DNA of 42,065 bases from an uncultured bacterium (GCA_902762495.1 CACWOL010000025.1:1-42065), one strand, 5' to 3'. Numbered from the stretch's first letter, positions 32,889 through 40,940 are shown. Made by a program: numbers and translations. Notes: generated by a model from the letters alone, not told the origin.

Positions 32889-33842
32889 ATGAGTTACCAG
32901 CCGCCATTTCATATTTCAGCAGATGCAGTCAACATGATTGCAGAAATTGCCGCGCTCGTGGAACGGTGTGCGATCCGTCCGGGGAGCGCCGAAGCGTTGA
33001 AACTCCGCCGCGCCAATCAGGTCAGGACGATCCAGGCGTCCCTGGCGATCGAGGGCAACACGCTGTCCGAGGAACAGGTCTCGGAAATCCTGGACGGGAA
33101 ACGCGTCGCCGCGCCTCTGCGGCAGATTCAGGAAGTCAAAAACGCGATCGCGGTCTACGACATCGCGGAGAAACTGAATCCGTTTTCCGTGGACGATCTG
33201 CTGCGGGCGCACGGGATGATGATGACGGCCCTGATGGAGCATCCCGGTGAATTCCGCCGAAGCGGTGTGGGCGTCGTGAAAAAGAGCGAAGTCATTCATC
33301 TGGCGCCTCCAGCCCATTTGGTGCCGCAGCATGTAAAGGAGCTTTTCGCCTGGCTCAAGACATCAGCCGATCATCCGCTGATCCGAAGCTGCGTTTTCCA
33401 TTACGAATTCGAGTTCATCCATCCATTCCCGGACGGTAACGGACGCATCGGGCGACTGTGGCAATCCCTGATCCTCGCGAAATGGAATCCCGTCTTTCTG
33501 CAACTCCCCGTGGAAACGATGGTCTACAACAATCAGGACAAATACTATCAGGCGATCAACAGAAACACGGAAGCGAATGACTCCGGCATCTTCATCGATT
33601 TCATGCTCCGCGAAATCCTGAACGCCCTGCGCGGATATGTGGCGGGACAAAAGAACGTTAACGATCCAGCGGAGGCAATTTTCCGGTACATCAGGGACAA
33701 TCCGGGAGTCCGGACGGGAATGCTCGCCGAAAACCTTTCCATCAGCCGCAGAACAGTGGAACGCCATCTGCAGGCGCTGAAGAAAGCAAAAAGAATCGAA
33801 TTCCGCGGCGCCCCGCGAAACGGCGGATATTATCCGAAATGA
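32889..33842 (+). CDS. Fic-domain AMPylase-like protein with C-terminal winged helix
   Basis: Fic enzymes transfer AMP or similar groups to protein hydroxyls. The 317 residues contain the complete catalytic motif HPFPDGNGRIGR (178-189). They also contain the inhibitory motif SLAIEGN (S51 to N57), matching (S/T)xxxE(G/N), so this is a class II, self-inhibited Fic protein. The flap and target-binding region lies near residues 140-150. The C-terminal 60 residues (FRYIRDNPGVRTGMLAENLSISRRTVERHLQALKKAKRIEF) form a winged helix that could bind DNA. No antitoxin gene is adjacent. No good Shine-Dalgarno sequence precedes the ATG. Likely a housekeeping or regulatory Fic rather than a toxin; target unknown. 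Confidence 0.9.
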   Translation: MSYQPPFHISADAVNMIAEIAALVERCAIRPGSAEALKLRRANQVRTIQASLAIEGNTLSEEQVSEILDGKRVAAPLRQIQEVKNAIAVYDIAEKLNPFSVDDLLRAHGMMMTALMEHPGEFRRSGVGVVKKSEVIHLAPPAHLVPQHVKELFAWLKTSADHPLIRSCVFHYEFEFIHPFPDGNGRIGRLWQSLILAKWNPVFLQLPVETMVYNNQDKYYQAINRNTEANDSGIFIDFMLREILNALRGYVAGQKNVNDPAEAIFRYIRDNPGVRTGMLAENLSISRRTVERHLQALKKAKRIEFRGAPRNGGYYPK

Positions 33843-33879
33843 GAGCAGTTTGGCGGAGTAAATGGCGGGGTAACGCGGG

Positions 33880-34650
33880 ATGAAGAACTACAAAATACTG
33901 GATGCGAACGCGATCAAGCTGATCGCGATCATCGCCATGACGATCGACCATATCGCGTGGACGATCTATCCCGGGTGTCCGCTAAACTGGAAGCCGGAAC
34001 TGATGCACATCATCGGGCGCATCACGATGCCGACGATGTGCTTCTTCGTGGCGGAGGGGTTCTTCCATACGCGGAACATCAACAAATACACGTTCCGCAT
34101 GTTCCTCTTCGCGCTGATCTCGCATTTCGCGTACGTCTACGGGTGGCACGGATTGTCCGACTGGCACAGGTACATCCCGTTCTACTACGGCTGCCACAGC
34201 CAGACGAGCGTGATCTGGACGCTGGCGTGGGGGCTGGTGATGCTCCGCGTGGAGTATTCGGAGCGCATCCGGAGCGCGTGGCTGAAGACGCTGCTGATCT
34301 GCCTGATCTGCATGGCGAGTTTCTGCGGCGACTGGAGCTGCACGGCGTCCGTGCTGGTGCTGAGCTTCGGGACGAACCGCGGGCATCTGTGGAAACAGGC
34401 GTTCTGGCTGGTGCTCTACGCGGGCATCTTCGGCTACACGTTCCTGCCTGAAAACCTGACGTACGCGACGCTGCAGCTGGCCGTGATGCTGGCGATCCCG
34501 ATCTTGGCGCTGTACAACGGCAAGCGCGGGCCGAATCCGGCGTTCAACGCGTTCATGAAGTGGTTCTTCTACGTCTACTACCCGCTGCACCTGTTTGTCC
34601 TCGGTCTGCTCAGAGCGTACCACCTGCTCCCGATTATCTACTATCCATGA
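33880..34650 (+). CDS. TraX-family membrane protein
   Basis: A 256-residue protein with about seven hydrophobic segments. The start, LDANAIKLIAIIAMTIDHIAW, is the hallmark of the TraX family (named after F-pilin acetylation); GRITMPTMCFFVAEGFFHTRNINKY is also conserved. Chromosomal TraX-like proteins are common and are thought to be acyltransferase-like; none of the conjugation genes are nearby, so a role in pilin modification is not implied. It follows the Fic gene after 37 bp and may be co-transcribed. Confidence 0.85.
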   Translation: MKNYKILDANAIKLIAIIAMTIDHIAWTIYPGCPLNWKPELMHIIGRITMPTMCFFVAEGFFHTRNINKYTFRMFLFALISHFAYVYGWHGLSDWHRYIPFYYGCHSQTSVIWTLAWGLVMLRVEYSERIRSAWLKTLLICLICMASFCGDWSCTASVLVLSFGTNRGHLWKQAFWLVLYAGIFGYTFLPENLTYATLQLAVMLAIPILALYNGKRGPNPAFNAFMKWFFYVYYPLHLFVLGLLRAYHLLPIIYYP

Positions 34651-34677
34651 CTACAAGCAACCCCTGAAACCGGGCAC

Positions 34678-34811
34678 AAAAACTCCGAGGGAGGCTGTGC
34701 CTCCACTGCAGTAGTGCCCGGCTACGCTCAGGCACGAGACACATAAAAACTCCGAGGGAGGCTGTGCCTCCACTGCAGTAGTGCCCGGCTACGCTCGGGC
34801 ACGAGACACGA
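34678..34811. repeat. two tandem 67-bp repeats (plus a third start)
   Basis: Units 34678-34744 and 34745-34811 are nearly identical (one clear difference, CTCAGG versus CTCGGG). A third copy begins at 34812 with AAAAACTCCG but diverges into a terminator stem. Each unit contains GGAGGC-TGT-GCCTCC and GTGCCC...GGGCAC hairpins and CACTGCAGTAGTG. The units lie between the convergent TraX and GH43 genes. This looks like a dispersed intergenic repeat family. Confidence 0.85.
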
Positions 34812-34847
34812 AAAAACTCCGGACCGAATATCAACCCGACCCGGAGT
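34811..34847 (-). terminator. terminator of the GH43-CBM6 gene
   Basis: Minus strand: ACTCCGG pairs perfectly with CCGGAGT, followed by six T. It shares its A-run with the last 67-bp repeat. Confidence 0.8.
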
Positions 34848-34883
34848 ATTCTTTTGCTCAGACGAGCTGGAATGAAGTTCGGA

Positions 34884-36230
34884 TCACTTCTCGATGAACT
34901 TGATCCAGTCGATGTACATCAGGAGGCCGCTGCGCATGTTCACGACGAGGTCGTGCGTGCCGGTCAGCTGCGAGGTGACGGGGGACTTGATCTCCTGCCA
35001 TTCGCCGCCGCCCTTGCCGGGGATGTCGACCGTGGCGATGACCGGGCCTTCGAGGGAGTCGGCGTGGATCTCGACGCGGCCGCCGACGTTGGACTGGACG
35101 CGGACGAGCACGGAATCAAGCGGCTTTTCGCCGAAATCGACGCGGTCGTATTCGACCCAGATCGGATTGCGGGAGCTGTCGTTGTTGCGGAAGACGGTCT
35201 TCCAGCCTTCGAACGGGGATTCGGTGCGAAGGAATTCGATCCAGGCGTGGTTCTGGTCGGCGATCTTGGAGTAGCGGTCAAGCTCGATCTTGCTGGTGGC
35301 CTTGGTGACGCCGACGCCGCGCTTGGTTGGGGTCACGAGGTTGATGGAGCCGTCCTCGTTGAACGTGAGCTCGTCGATGCAGACGGAGCGGTTCTTGTCG
35401 AAGTTCGGGGAGTAGTCGTTGTGGTGGTAAAAGAGGTACCATTTGCCCTTGAACTCGATCACGGAGTGGTGGTTGGTCCAGCACTGCGGATTCTGCTCCA
35501 TGATCTTGCCTTTGTACTTGAACGGGCCCCACGGACTGTTGCCGGTGCAGTAGCAGAGGCATTCGTGGTTTTCGTCGACCCAGGGGAAGGTGAAGTAGTA
35601 GATGCCGTTGCGCTTGAACATGAACGGGCCTTCCTTGAGGCCGCGGTTCGGGGTGTCGTGCTGGATGGTCTTCGCTTCGCCGTCGAACTCCTTCATGTTG
35701 TCTTTCAGCTTCGCGATGCGCATGCCCTGGCCGGACCAGATGAGGTAGGAAGTGCCGTCATCGTCGATGAAGATGCACGGGTCGATGCCGCCCGCGCCCT
35801 GGATGGGCTCGGTCTCGCAGCGGAACGGGCCGTACGGGGTGTCGGCGGTGGCGAGGCCGATGCGGTTGTCGGCGGGGAAGTAGAAGTAGTATTTGCCGTC
35901 CTTCACGTTGCAGTCCGGGGCCCACATGCTGTAGGAGTGGCGGTTCACCCACGGGACATAGTTCTGGTCCACGATTACACCGTGGTCGACCCAGTCGACG
36001 AGGTTGTCGGAGGAATACACGTGGTAGTCGGCCATGCAGAACCAGTCCTTGCGGCTGTAGTCATACGGCGCGGGGATGTCGTGCGAGGGGTAGACGTACA
36101 CGCGGCCGTTGAAGACGTGCGCGGAGGGGTCGGCGCAATAGGCGCTGTTGATGATGGGGTTCTGGGCGTAGGCCAGAGCTCCGGCGGACAGCGTGAGGGC
36201 CGCCGCGAGGACAGTTTTCGTGAAACTCAT
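34884..36230 (-). CDS. secreted GH43 glycosidase with C-terminal CBM6-like domain
   Basis: Likely arabinofuranosidase or xylosidase acting outside the cytoplasm. The 448 residues have a signal peptide (MSFTKTVLAAALTLSAGALAYA, cleavage near 22), a GH43 propeller (about 26-310) with all three acids (D34 in CADP, D150 in IDP, E200 in EGP) and a beta-sandwich module (about 320-448: AWIEFLRTESPFEGW, WVEYDRVDFGEKPLDSVLVRVQSNVGGRVEIH, MYIDWIKFIEK) typical of CBM6. AGGAAAG precedes the ATG. It has its own promoter and terminator and lies away from the arabinose block but shares its promoter form. Confidence 0.92.
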   Translation of the reverse strand: MSFTKTVLAAALTLSAGALAYAQNPIINSAYCADPSAHVFNGRVYVYPSHDIPAPYDYSRKDWFCMADYHVYSSDNLVDWVDHGVIVDQNYVPWVNRHSYSMWAPDCNVKDGKYYFYFPADNRIGLATADTPYGPFRCETEPIQGAGGIDPCIFIDDDGTSYLIWSGQGMRIAKLKDNMKEFDGEAKTIQHDTPNRGLKEGPFMFKRNGIYYFTFPWVDENHECLCYCTGNSPWGPFKYKGKIMEQNPQCWTNHHSVIEFKGKWYLFYHHNDYSPNFDKNRSVCIDELTFNEDGSINLVTPTKRGVGVTKATSKIELDRYSKIADQNHAWIEFLRTESPFEGWKTVFRNNDSSRNPIWVEYDRVDFGEKPLDSVLVRVQSNVGGRVEIHADSLEGPVIATVDIPGKGGGEWQEIKSPVTSQLTGTHDLVVNMRSGLLMYIDWIKFIEK

Positions 36231-36303
36231 GGTTGTTCTTTCCTATTTGAGTTGTTGAGGGTAGTGCGAGCGTAACGGACGTTTTTTCGCCGTCCGTTGC
36301 TGT

Positions 36304-36332
36304 ACTATACCATAGGATGTACGCGAAATCAA
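36304..36332 (-). promoter_or_regulatory. promoter of the GH43-CBM6 gene
   Basis: Minus strand: TTGATT, 17 bp, TATAGT. Same boxes, spacing and TGG before the -10 as the araB promoter at 9560-9588. Confidence 0.6.
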
Positions 36333-36420
36333 GCCGGAAGCCGGATTTTTCTTAAATAAAATTTTCGAAGGACCTTGCAAGGCGCAGGATGAAGAACGGT
36401 AACAAAACGCGTTCCACGGC

Positions 36421-36449
36421 TTGACATTCCGATCAAAGCGTGATACTGT
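36421..36449 (+). promoter_or_regulatory. promoter of the NAD(P)H oxidoreductase gene
   Basis: TTGACA, 17 bp, TACTGT. An inverted repeat CCGAT (36429-36433) / ATCGG (36450-36454) brackets the spacer and -10 box and may be an operator. Confidence 0.5.
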
Positions 36450-36515
36450 ATCGGGTGGAACGCACACGGCGAGATCCGCCGTTCAAAGAACAAACGAAGC
36501 CAAAAAGGAGACGCC

Positions 36516-37067
36516 ATGAAAACTCTGCTCATCGCCGGTCATCCGAACCTTTCGCAATCCGTCGCGAACGCCGCGATCCTGGAGGAAGTCGCCGTCGCTC
36601 TGCCCGACATTACGGTCCGCAAGCTGTGCGAAGTCGCGCCTGACGGCAGATTTGATATCGCGGCGGAACAGGCCGCACTCGCCGATGCCGATTTCGTGAT
36701 TTGGCAGTTCCCGTTCCACTGGTACGCCATGCCGTGGTTCATGAAGAAATGGCTGGACGAGGTGTTCGTACACGGATTCGCGCACGGGACAGGTGCGAAG
36801 CTCGGCGGGAAGAAACTGCTGGTGTCGGTCACGACCGGCGCGCGCGAGGCGGCGTATACCGGCGGCGCGGGCTCCATCGGCGACATTCATGACTTCGTCG
36901 CGGCATTCGAATCCATCGCCCGCGTGTGCGGCATGGAGTACCTGGGCGCGATGTGGGTGAACGGCATGAGCTACGCCGCCGATGCGGAGGGAATCGCCCG
37001 GCAGAAGGCAAAGGCGAAGGAATATGCCGCGCGCCTGGTCGCCCGCATCCGCGAAATCCGGGGGTGA
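36516..37067 (+). CDS. NAD(P)H-dependent flavodoxin-like oxidoreductase
   Basis: The 183-residue protein belongs to the flavodoxin-fold NAD(P)H:quinone oxidoreductases (KefF/MdaB/YwrO type). Visible motifs are LLIAGHPNLSQSVANAAI (phosphate binding, 4-21), VIWQFPFHWYAMPWFMKKWLDEVF (about 60-83) and VSVTTGAREAAYTGGAG (about 103-119). It probably reduces quinones or other electrophiles with FMN. AAAGGAG precedes the ATG. It is a single gene with its own promoter; the tRNA-Pro terminates close behind it on the other strand. Confidence 0.88.
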   Translation: MKTLLIAGHPNLSQSVANAAILEEVAVALPDITVRKLCEVAPDGRFDIAAEQAALADADFVIWQFPFHWYAMPWFMKKWLDEVFVHGFAHGTGAKLGGKKLLVSVTTGAREAAYTGGAGSIGDIHDFVAAFESIARVCGMEYLGAMWVNGMSYAADAEGIARQKAKAKEYAARLVARIREIRG

Positions 37068-37108
37068 GGGAAGATTTCCTCAAAAACGTTGGGCATGAGG
37101 GCAAAAAG

Positions 37109-37185
37109 TGGTCGGGGCAACAGGACTCGAACCTGCGACCTCATGCTCCCAAAGCACGCGCTCTACCAGACTGAGCTATACCCCG
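37109..37185 (-). tRNA. tRNA-Pro(TGG)
   Basis: On the minus strand the acceptor CGGGGTA pairs with TGCCCCG. The D arm is GCTCAGTCTGGTAGAGC. The anticodon stem CGTGC/GCATG closes loop TTTGGGA with anticodon TGG. The T arm is GCAGG-TTCGAGT-CCTGT. The discriminator is A and CCA is encoded. TTTTT follows one base after the CCA. Confidence 0.95.
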
Positions 37186-37209
37186 ACATTCCGAAAATGA
37201 GGAAATAAT

Positions 37210-37238
37210 ACTTTAGCGCCGAATCCGGGAAAAAGCAA
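37210..37238 (-). promoter_or_regulatory. promoter of tRNA-Pro
   Basis: Minus strand: TTGCTT, 17 bp, TAAAGT, ending about 25 bp before the tRNA. Confidence 0.55.
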
Positions 37239-37280
37239 GCTGAAACGGGAAAAAAGATAGGGTAATCGTCCGCCCGCGGC

Positions 37281-37309
37281 TTGCTTTTTCCCCGTTTGCG
37301 ATGTATTGT
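37281..37309 (+). promoter_or_regulatory. promoter of nspC
   Basis: TTGCTT, 17 bp, TATTGT, 48 bp before the ATG. Confidence 0.5.
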
Positions 37310-37356
37310 TTAGGCGTAAAACGTACCTTATCCCCGAACTTTGCCTATTTTCCGCC

Positions 37357-38502
37357 ATGAAAAACCTTGACCCGAAGATACCCCCGACCCCGTGTTTCGT
37401 CGTCGACCTCGCCGCCCTGCGCCGCAACCTGGAAATCCTGAACGACGTCCGGCGGCGCGCCGGGGTTAAAATCCTGCTCGCGCAGAAGGCGTTCTCCATG
37501 TTCGCCGTGTACCCGATGATCAGCGCGGTGCTGGACGGCACGTGCGCGAGCTCGCCGCACGAGGCGCGTCTCGGCCGCGAGGAATTCGGCAAGGAGACGC
37601 ACGGATTCGCGGCGGCCTACTCGGAATCCGATCTGCGCGAGATGCTCCGCTACTGCACCACGGTCGTGTTCAACTCGTTCAGCCAGTGGAGGCGGTTCCG
37701 CGCCATCACGGCGGAGGCGGCGGACCGCGTGAAGTTCGGGCTGCGCGTGAACCCGGAACACGGCGAGGCGGTGCGCGAAATCTATTCGCCGTGCGCCCCG
37801 AAATCGCGCCTCGGCATCAAGCGGGCGGCGTTCGCAGGGGAACCCCTGGACGGCATCAGCGGGCTGCATTTCCACACGCTGTGCGAACAGGATTCGGACG
37901 CGCTGGAACGCACCATGGAGGCGTTCGAGGCGCGTTTCGGCGACCTGCTGGGCGGCATGCAGTGGGTGAACTTCGGCGGTGGACATCACATCACGCGTCC
38001 GGGCTACGACATCGAACGCCTCGTGCGCATCCTGACCGAGTTCCGCGCACGGTATCCGCACCTGACCGTGTACCTGGAACCCGGCGAGGCGGTCGTGCTG
38101 AACGCCGGTTCGCTCTTCGGGACCGTGCTGGATATCGTGCACAACGACGGCGAGATCGCGGTACTGGACGTGTCGGCCGAGGCGCACATGCCGGACGTGA
38201 TCGAAATGCCGTACACGCCGCCGCTGGCAGGCGCGGACGAACCGGGCGTGCATCCGTACGAATACTGTCTGGCGGGGCATTCCTGCCTCGCGGGCGACGT
38301 GATCGGGGATTATTCGTTCCCCGCGCCGCTGAATGTCGGCGACCGCGTGGAGTTTCTGGACATGGCTCTGTACACCATGGTGAAGACGAATACGTTCAAC
38401 GGCCTCGCGCTGCCCTCGATCGCGACGTTCGACCCGGACACAGGCGAGTTCAAATTAATCAAGTCGTTCGGCTACGAAGACTTCAAAAACCGTCTGTCGT
38501 AA
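37357..38502 (+). CDS. nspC: carboxynorspermidine decarboxylase
   Basis: PLP enzyme that decarboxylates carboxyspermidine or carboxynorspermidine, the last step of the alternative polyamine pathway. The 381 residues have the alanine-racemase-like barrel with PLP lysine K44 (LLAQKAFSM), SRLGIK, the phosphate-binding GGGHHITRPGYD (about 208-219), EPGEAVV and the C-terminal catalytic-Cys region CLAGHSCLAGDVIGDY (about 306-321). I chose ATG 37357; the frame is open upstream but overlaps the promoter. No strong Shine-Dalgarno sequence. The partner carboxynorspermidine dehydrogenase is not adjacent. Confidence 0.92.
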   Translation: MKNLDPKIPPTPCFVVDLAALRRNLEILNDVRRRAGVKILLAQKAFSMFAVYPMISAVLDGTCASSPHEARLGREEFGKETHGFAAAYSESDLREMLRYCTTVVFNSFSQWRRFRAITAEAADRVKFGLRVNPEHGEAVREIYSPCAPKSRLGIKRAAFAGEPLDGISGLHFHTLCEQDSDALERTMEAFEARFGDLLGGMQWVNFGGGHHITRPGYDIERLVRILTEFRARYPHLTVYLEPGEAVVLNAGSLFGTVLDIVHNDGEIAVLDVSAEAHMPDVIEMPYTPPLAGADEPGVHPYEYCLAGHSCLAGDVIGDYSFPAPLNVGDRVEFLDMALYTMVKTNTFNGLALPSIATFDPDTGEFKLIKSFGYEDFKNRLS

Positions 38503-38527
38503 GCTCAGGTCGCGTCCGCGCCGGTCA

Positions 38528-39109
38528 TCAATGTTTCTCAAACGCGAAGAGCCACGCGAGCCCGGTCACAAGCGCCAGGATGCCGGCCACGATCAGGAGC
38601 ACTTCGATCACGGCAAGCGTCTGTTTGAGGAAGAGGGCGCGTTTTTCCTTCCGAATGTTTTCCGGCCGCAGTCTGACGTTGTATTTGCGTAGAAATTCGA
38701 GGGCGTTATCCGAATCCTTTTCCAGCTCGATTTCCTCGTGGTTGAAGAAGTAGACAGGCGGATCGTCTTTTTCGGCATCCGCCCTGCGATAACAGAAGAG
38801 ATCGCTGTCGAAATACCGTCCGATGATCAGGACATCCTCATCCAAGCCCTGAAGCTCGTCCTGATCCTGATTCGCCGAGATCAGGTCCTCTTCCGGGTCA
38901 TCATCCTCCGGATCGTACGGAACGGGGTCCCGCCGCGCGGGAAAAAGCCGGATCTCATCCGAAAGGACCGCGCCGTTTGAGAAAGACAGAAACTCCTTCC
39001 AGGCACGTGGAATCGGCATGCCGACCGTGGACTCTACATACCGCAACAGTTCTTCGGACGCGCCCTCACAGAGCCTGTTATCGTCGTTTTTCAGGAAATC
39101 GTAGGTCAT
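38528..39109 (-). CDS. SMI1/KNR4-like protein with C-terminal membrane anchor
   Basis: A 193-residue protein. The first 130 residues (YVESTVGMPIPRAWKEFLSFSNGAVLSDEIRLFP, then DEDVLIIGRYFDSDLFCYRR) have the SMI1/KNR4 pattern, a superfamily with many immunity proteins of polymorphic-toxin systems and also other roles. It ends in one hydrophobic segment (about 166-188, LAVIEVLLIVAGILALVTGLAWLF), so it is probably tail-anchored. The ATG overlaps the stop codon of the preceding gene (ATGA), which decides the start and suggests translational coupling. The acidic insert DPEDDDPEEDLISANQDQDE is notable. Confidence 0.72.
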   Translation of the reverse strand: MTYDFLKNDDNRLCEGASEELLRYVESTVGMPIPRAWKEFLSFSNGAVLSDEIRLFPARRDPVPYDPEDDDPEEDLISANQDQDELQGLDEDVLIIGRYFDSDLFCYRRADAEKDDPPVYFFNHEEIELEKDSDNALEFLRKYNVRLRPENIRKEKRALFLKQTLAVIEVLLIVAGILALVTGLAWLFAFEKH

Positions 39110-39903
39110 AAATCCGATACGGTGTTTCCCGCAGAGTTTTCCACCTCCGACGGTCCCGCCGGGGCGGATTTTTCCTCCGGCTTTTCCGTTTCCCCGGCAC
39201 GCATGAGATGATCCGGCTCGGCGGAAAGCAGGCGGATTCTCATGGAAAGCTCGTCGATACCATTCACTCTGCCGTCGCCGGAAAGCCAAGCCGCGATCTC
39301 CGCGTTCGATGCGCGAATCTCGTCCAGCGGGAGCGACTTATGCCATCCGGTCAGGAACCTGTGGAACACCGATGCCTCGTACGCGTACCCGTTGCCCCAG
39401 GCAATCTGCCAAATCCCGGTCAAGAAGACGACCAGCGCCGCCAGGATCATCATGATGCAGTCGGCAGGATGGCGTTTTTCGCGGCGTCCCGGACCAAACA
39501 TCATCAGATTCGCGCCCGCGAAAAGGAAACATCCGCCCAGCAGCCAGACGTAGCGGAACCGGAGGTTTTTGTCCGGCTCGCGGATTTGATACTCGTCGGA
39601 AGCGGCGGCGGCATCCATGCGCGCGATCGTATCGGGGAGCGTTTCGGTCTGTTTCAGCGTCTCGACAAATGCCTCGCAGTAGCGCTGCTTCAGCGCAACG
39701 GACTCAGTGGCGTTGCAACCGACAATCATCCCGACGATGCCGACCAATGTTGTGCAGTAACACGTCAGAATGGCGAGGAGGATTACGATACCCCACCAGC
39801 GCGTTCCCTGGGTCCGGATGGCGCGCACCAGCAGACAGAAGATGAAGACGGGGAAGATGATGAGGACGGCGAACGTCACGAAAACAGGCAGTATCTTCGT
39901 CAT
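39106..39903 (-). CDS. unknown four-helix membrane protein
   Basis: I recognise no family. The 265 residues contain hydrophobic segments at about 4-27 and 35-60, a middle soluble stretch with ARMDAAAASDEYQIREPDKN, two more segments at about 118-137 and 148-170, and a soluble C-terminal part (HKSLPLDEIRASNAEIAAWLSGDG) with a Glu/Pro-rich tail. It begins 23 bp after the zinc-knuckle HELAH gene and overlaps the SMI1/KNR4-like start by four bases, so the three look like one transcription unit. Confidence 0.65.
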   Translation of the reverse strand: MTKILPVFVTFAVLIIFPVFIFCLLVRAIRTQGTRWWGIVILLAILTCYCTTLVGIVGMIVGCNATESVALKQRYCEAFVETLKQTETLPDTIARMDAAAASDEYQIREPDKNLRFRYVWLLGGCFLFAGANLMMFGPGRREKRHPADCIMMILAALVVFLTGIWQIAWGNGYAYEASVFHRFLTGWHKSLPLDEIRASNAEIAAWLSGDGRVNGIDELSMRIRLLSAEPDHLMRAGETEKPEEKSAPAGPSEVENSAGNTVSDL

Positions 39904-39926
39904 ACCGGCAGCACAGCCTTATCGTT

Positions 39927-40940
39927 TCACTTCGCGGGCGCAGGACACACGTTCAGAAGGATCCGCTTCCACTCGGAGGCCGTTTTCGCGTCGCCCATCA
40001 GGTCGCGCACCCTGCGGAACCCGTCACCGTAGACGGGGTCCGTATTCTGTTCGATGCGCCACGGGACGCGGTCCAGCTTTTCCGTCTTGGCGTACAGCCA
40101 GGAAACGAACTCGGCGAAGCCTTCTCGGAGCTGCGGATCGTCGATATGAGGCAGATTCTCCTGCATCCAGTCGTGGGCGAGCTCGTGCGCACCGACTCCG
40201 CGGAAGAAGTCCGGCGGCTGCCCTTTCAGGATTAGGATGCGGAATTCGTCCTTGCTGCGGATAGGACGGTTGAAGAACGTGATCGTGTTCCGGTTGAAGA
40301 TGAAGAGGCCGAGCTCGCGTTCGCCGTCGCCGGTGGATTCCTTTTTGAGTTCCTCGCGGGTGCAGAGGTCGAACGTGATCGTGTGCTTCGTGCCCATTTT
40401 GAACTTGTCGGCGAGCTTCTGGCGGAGCGCGGTCATGATCTTTTCCGCCTCGGACTGCGTGAAAATCGCGTCGCGGGCACATTCACGGCAGAGCGTGCGC
40501 CCGTCGCCGAGCTCCTTGGCGAACTTGTCCAGCGGCATCTGGCAGCTGGAGCACGCGGGAAGTTCCCGGCAGTAATCGCAGAGGAAGATGTCGGTACCGA
40601 GGATGACCCCCCTCGGCTCACGCCGGTGGCAGTGGACGCACTCACGGAACGTGGTTTCCAGGCAGGCTTTCGAACAGTAGTTCTTGCCATCGCTGGTGAA
40701 CCCCTGCTTGAAGCGCCTGCCGCAGACGTCGCAGACCGGAAGGAGCGATTCGACATACGCATCGAAGCATTTTTCGCTGCAGAAGTTCTTGTCCTCGGAC
40801 TTCAGGAACGAGGCGTTGGACGCGATCTTCTTGCCGCACCAGTCGCAGGTCATGGTATTCCGCTGCGCGGCAAACAGCCCGCCGCAGAGCAGAACAGACA
40901 GGAAAAACATCAGAAACAGTGTGAAAAAGCGGTGCATCAT
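39927..40940 (-). CDS. secreted DA1-like metallopeptidase with four zinc knuckles
   Basis: A 337-residue protein with an N-terminal signal peptide (MMHRFFTLFLMFFLSVLLCGGLFAA). Four Cys4 knuckles follow: C32/C35 with C54/C58, C70/C73 with C89/C93, C101/C104 with C121/C124, C130/C133 with C151/C154. The C-terminal domain (about 165-337) has HELAH (252-256) and a downstream REGFAEFVSW (E273/E277), a gluzincin-like zinc site. The layout of Cys-rich LIM-like knuckles plus HExxH and FRILILKGQPPDFFRGVGAHELAHDWM resembles the DA1 peptidase family of plants and some bacteria. It ends in YGDGFRRVRDLMGDAKTASEWKRILL. Substrate unknown. It has its own promoter at 40981. Confidence 0.75.
   Translation of the reverse strand: MMHRFFTLFLMFFLSVLLCGGLFAAQRNTMTCDWCGKKIASNASFLKSEDKNFCSEKCFDAYVESLLPVCDVCGRRFKQGFTSDGKNYCSKACLETTFRECVHCHRREPRGVILGTDIFLCDYCRELPACSSCQMPLDKFAKELGDGRTLCRECARDAIFTQSEAEKIMTALRQKLADKFKMGTKHTITFDLCTREELKKESTGDGERELGLFIFNRNTITFFNRPIRSKDEFRILILKGQPPDFFRGVGAHELAHDWMQENLPHIDDPQLREGFAEFVSWLYAKTEKLDRVPWRIEQNTDPVYGDGFRRVRDLMGDAKTASEWKRILLNVCPAPAK

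Larger units (their letters stand above)
36231..36515. other. divergent intergenic region of GH43-CBM6 and the oxidoreductase
   Basis: It holds the two divergent promoters listed separately. Between the GH43 promoter and its start codon lies an inverted repeat on the minus strand (AACGGAC...GTCCGTT, about 36280-36298), either a 5'-leader hairpin or an operator. Confidence 0.5.

Noticed and set aside
32889..34650. Fic and TraX as part of a conjugative or toxin-antitoxin element
   Set aside because: No relaxase, mating-pair or antitoxin gene is nearby, and Fic carries its own inhibitory motif. Both are common chromosomal families.
34678..34820. CRISPR array
   Set aside because: The units are directly adjacent 67-bp copies without variable spacers, and no cas genes are present in the window.
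34634..34834. A 66-codon minus-strand frame through the 67-bp repeats
   Set aside because: It is a translation of the repeat units themselves and overlaps the GH43 terminator.
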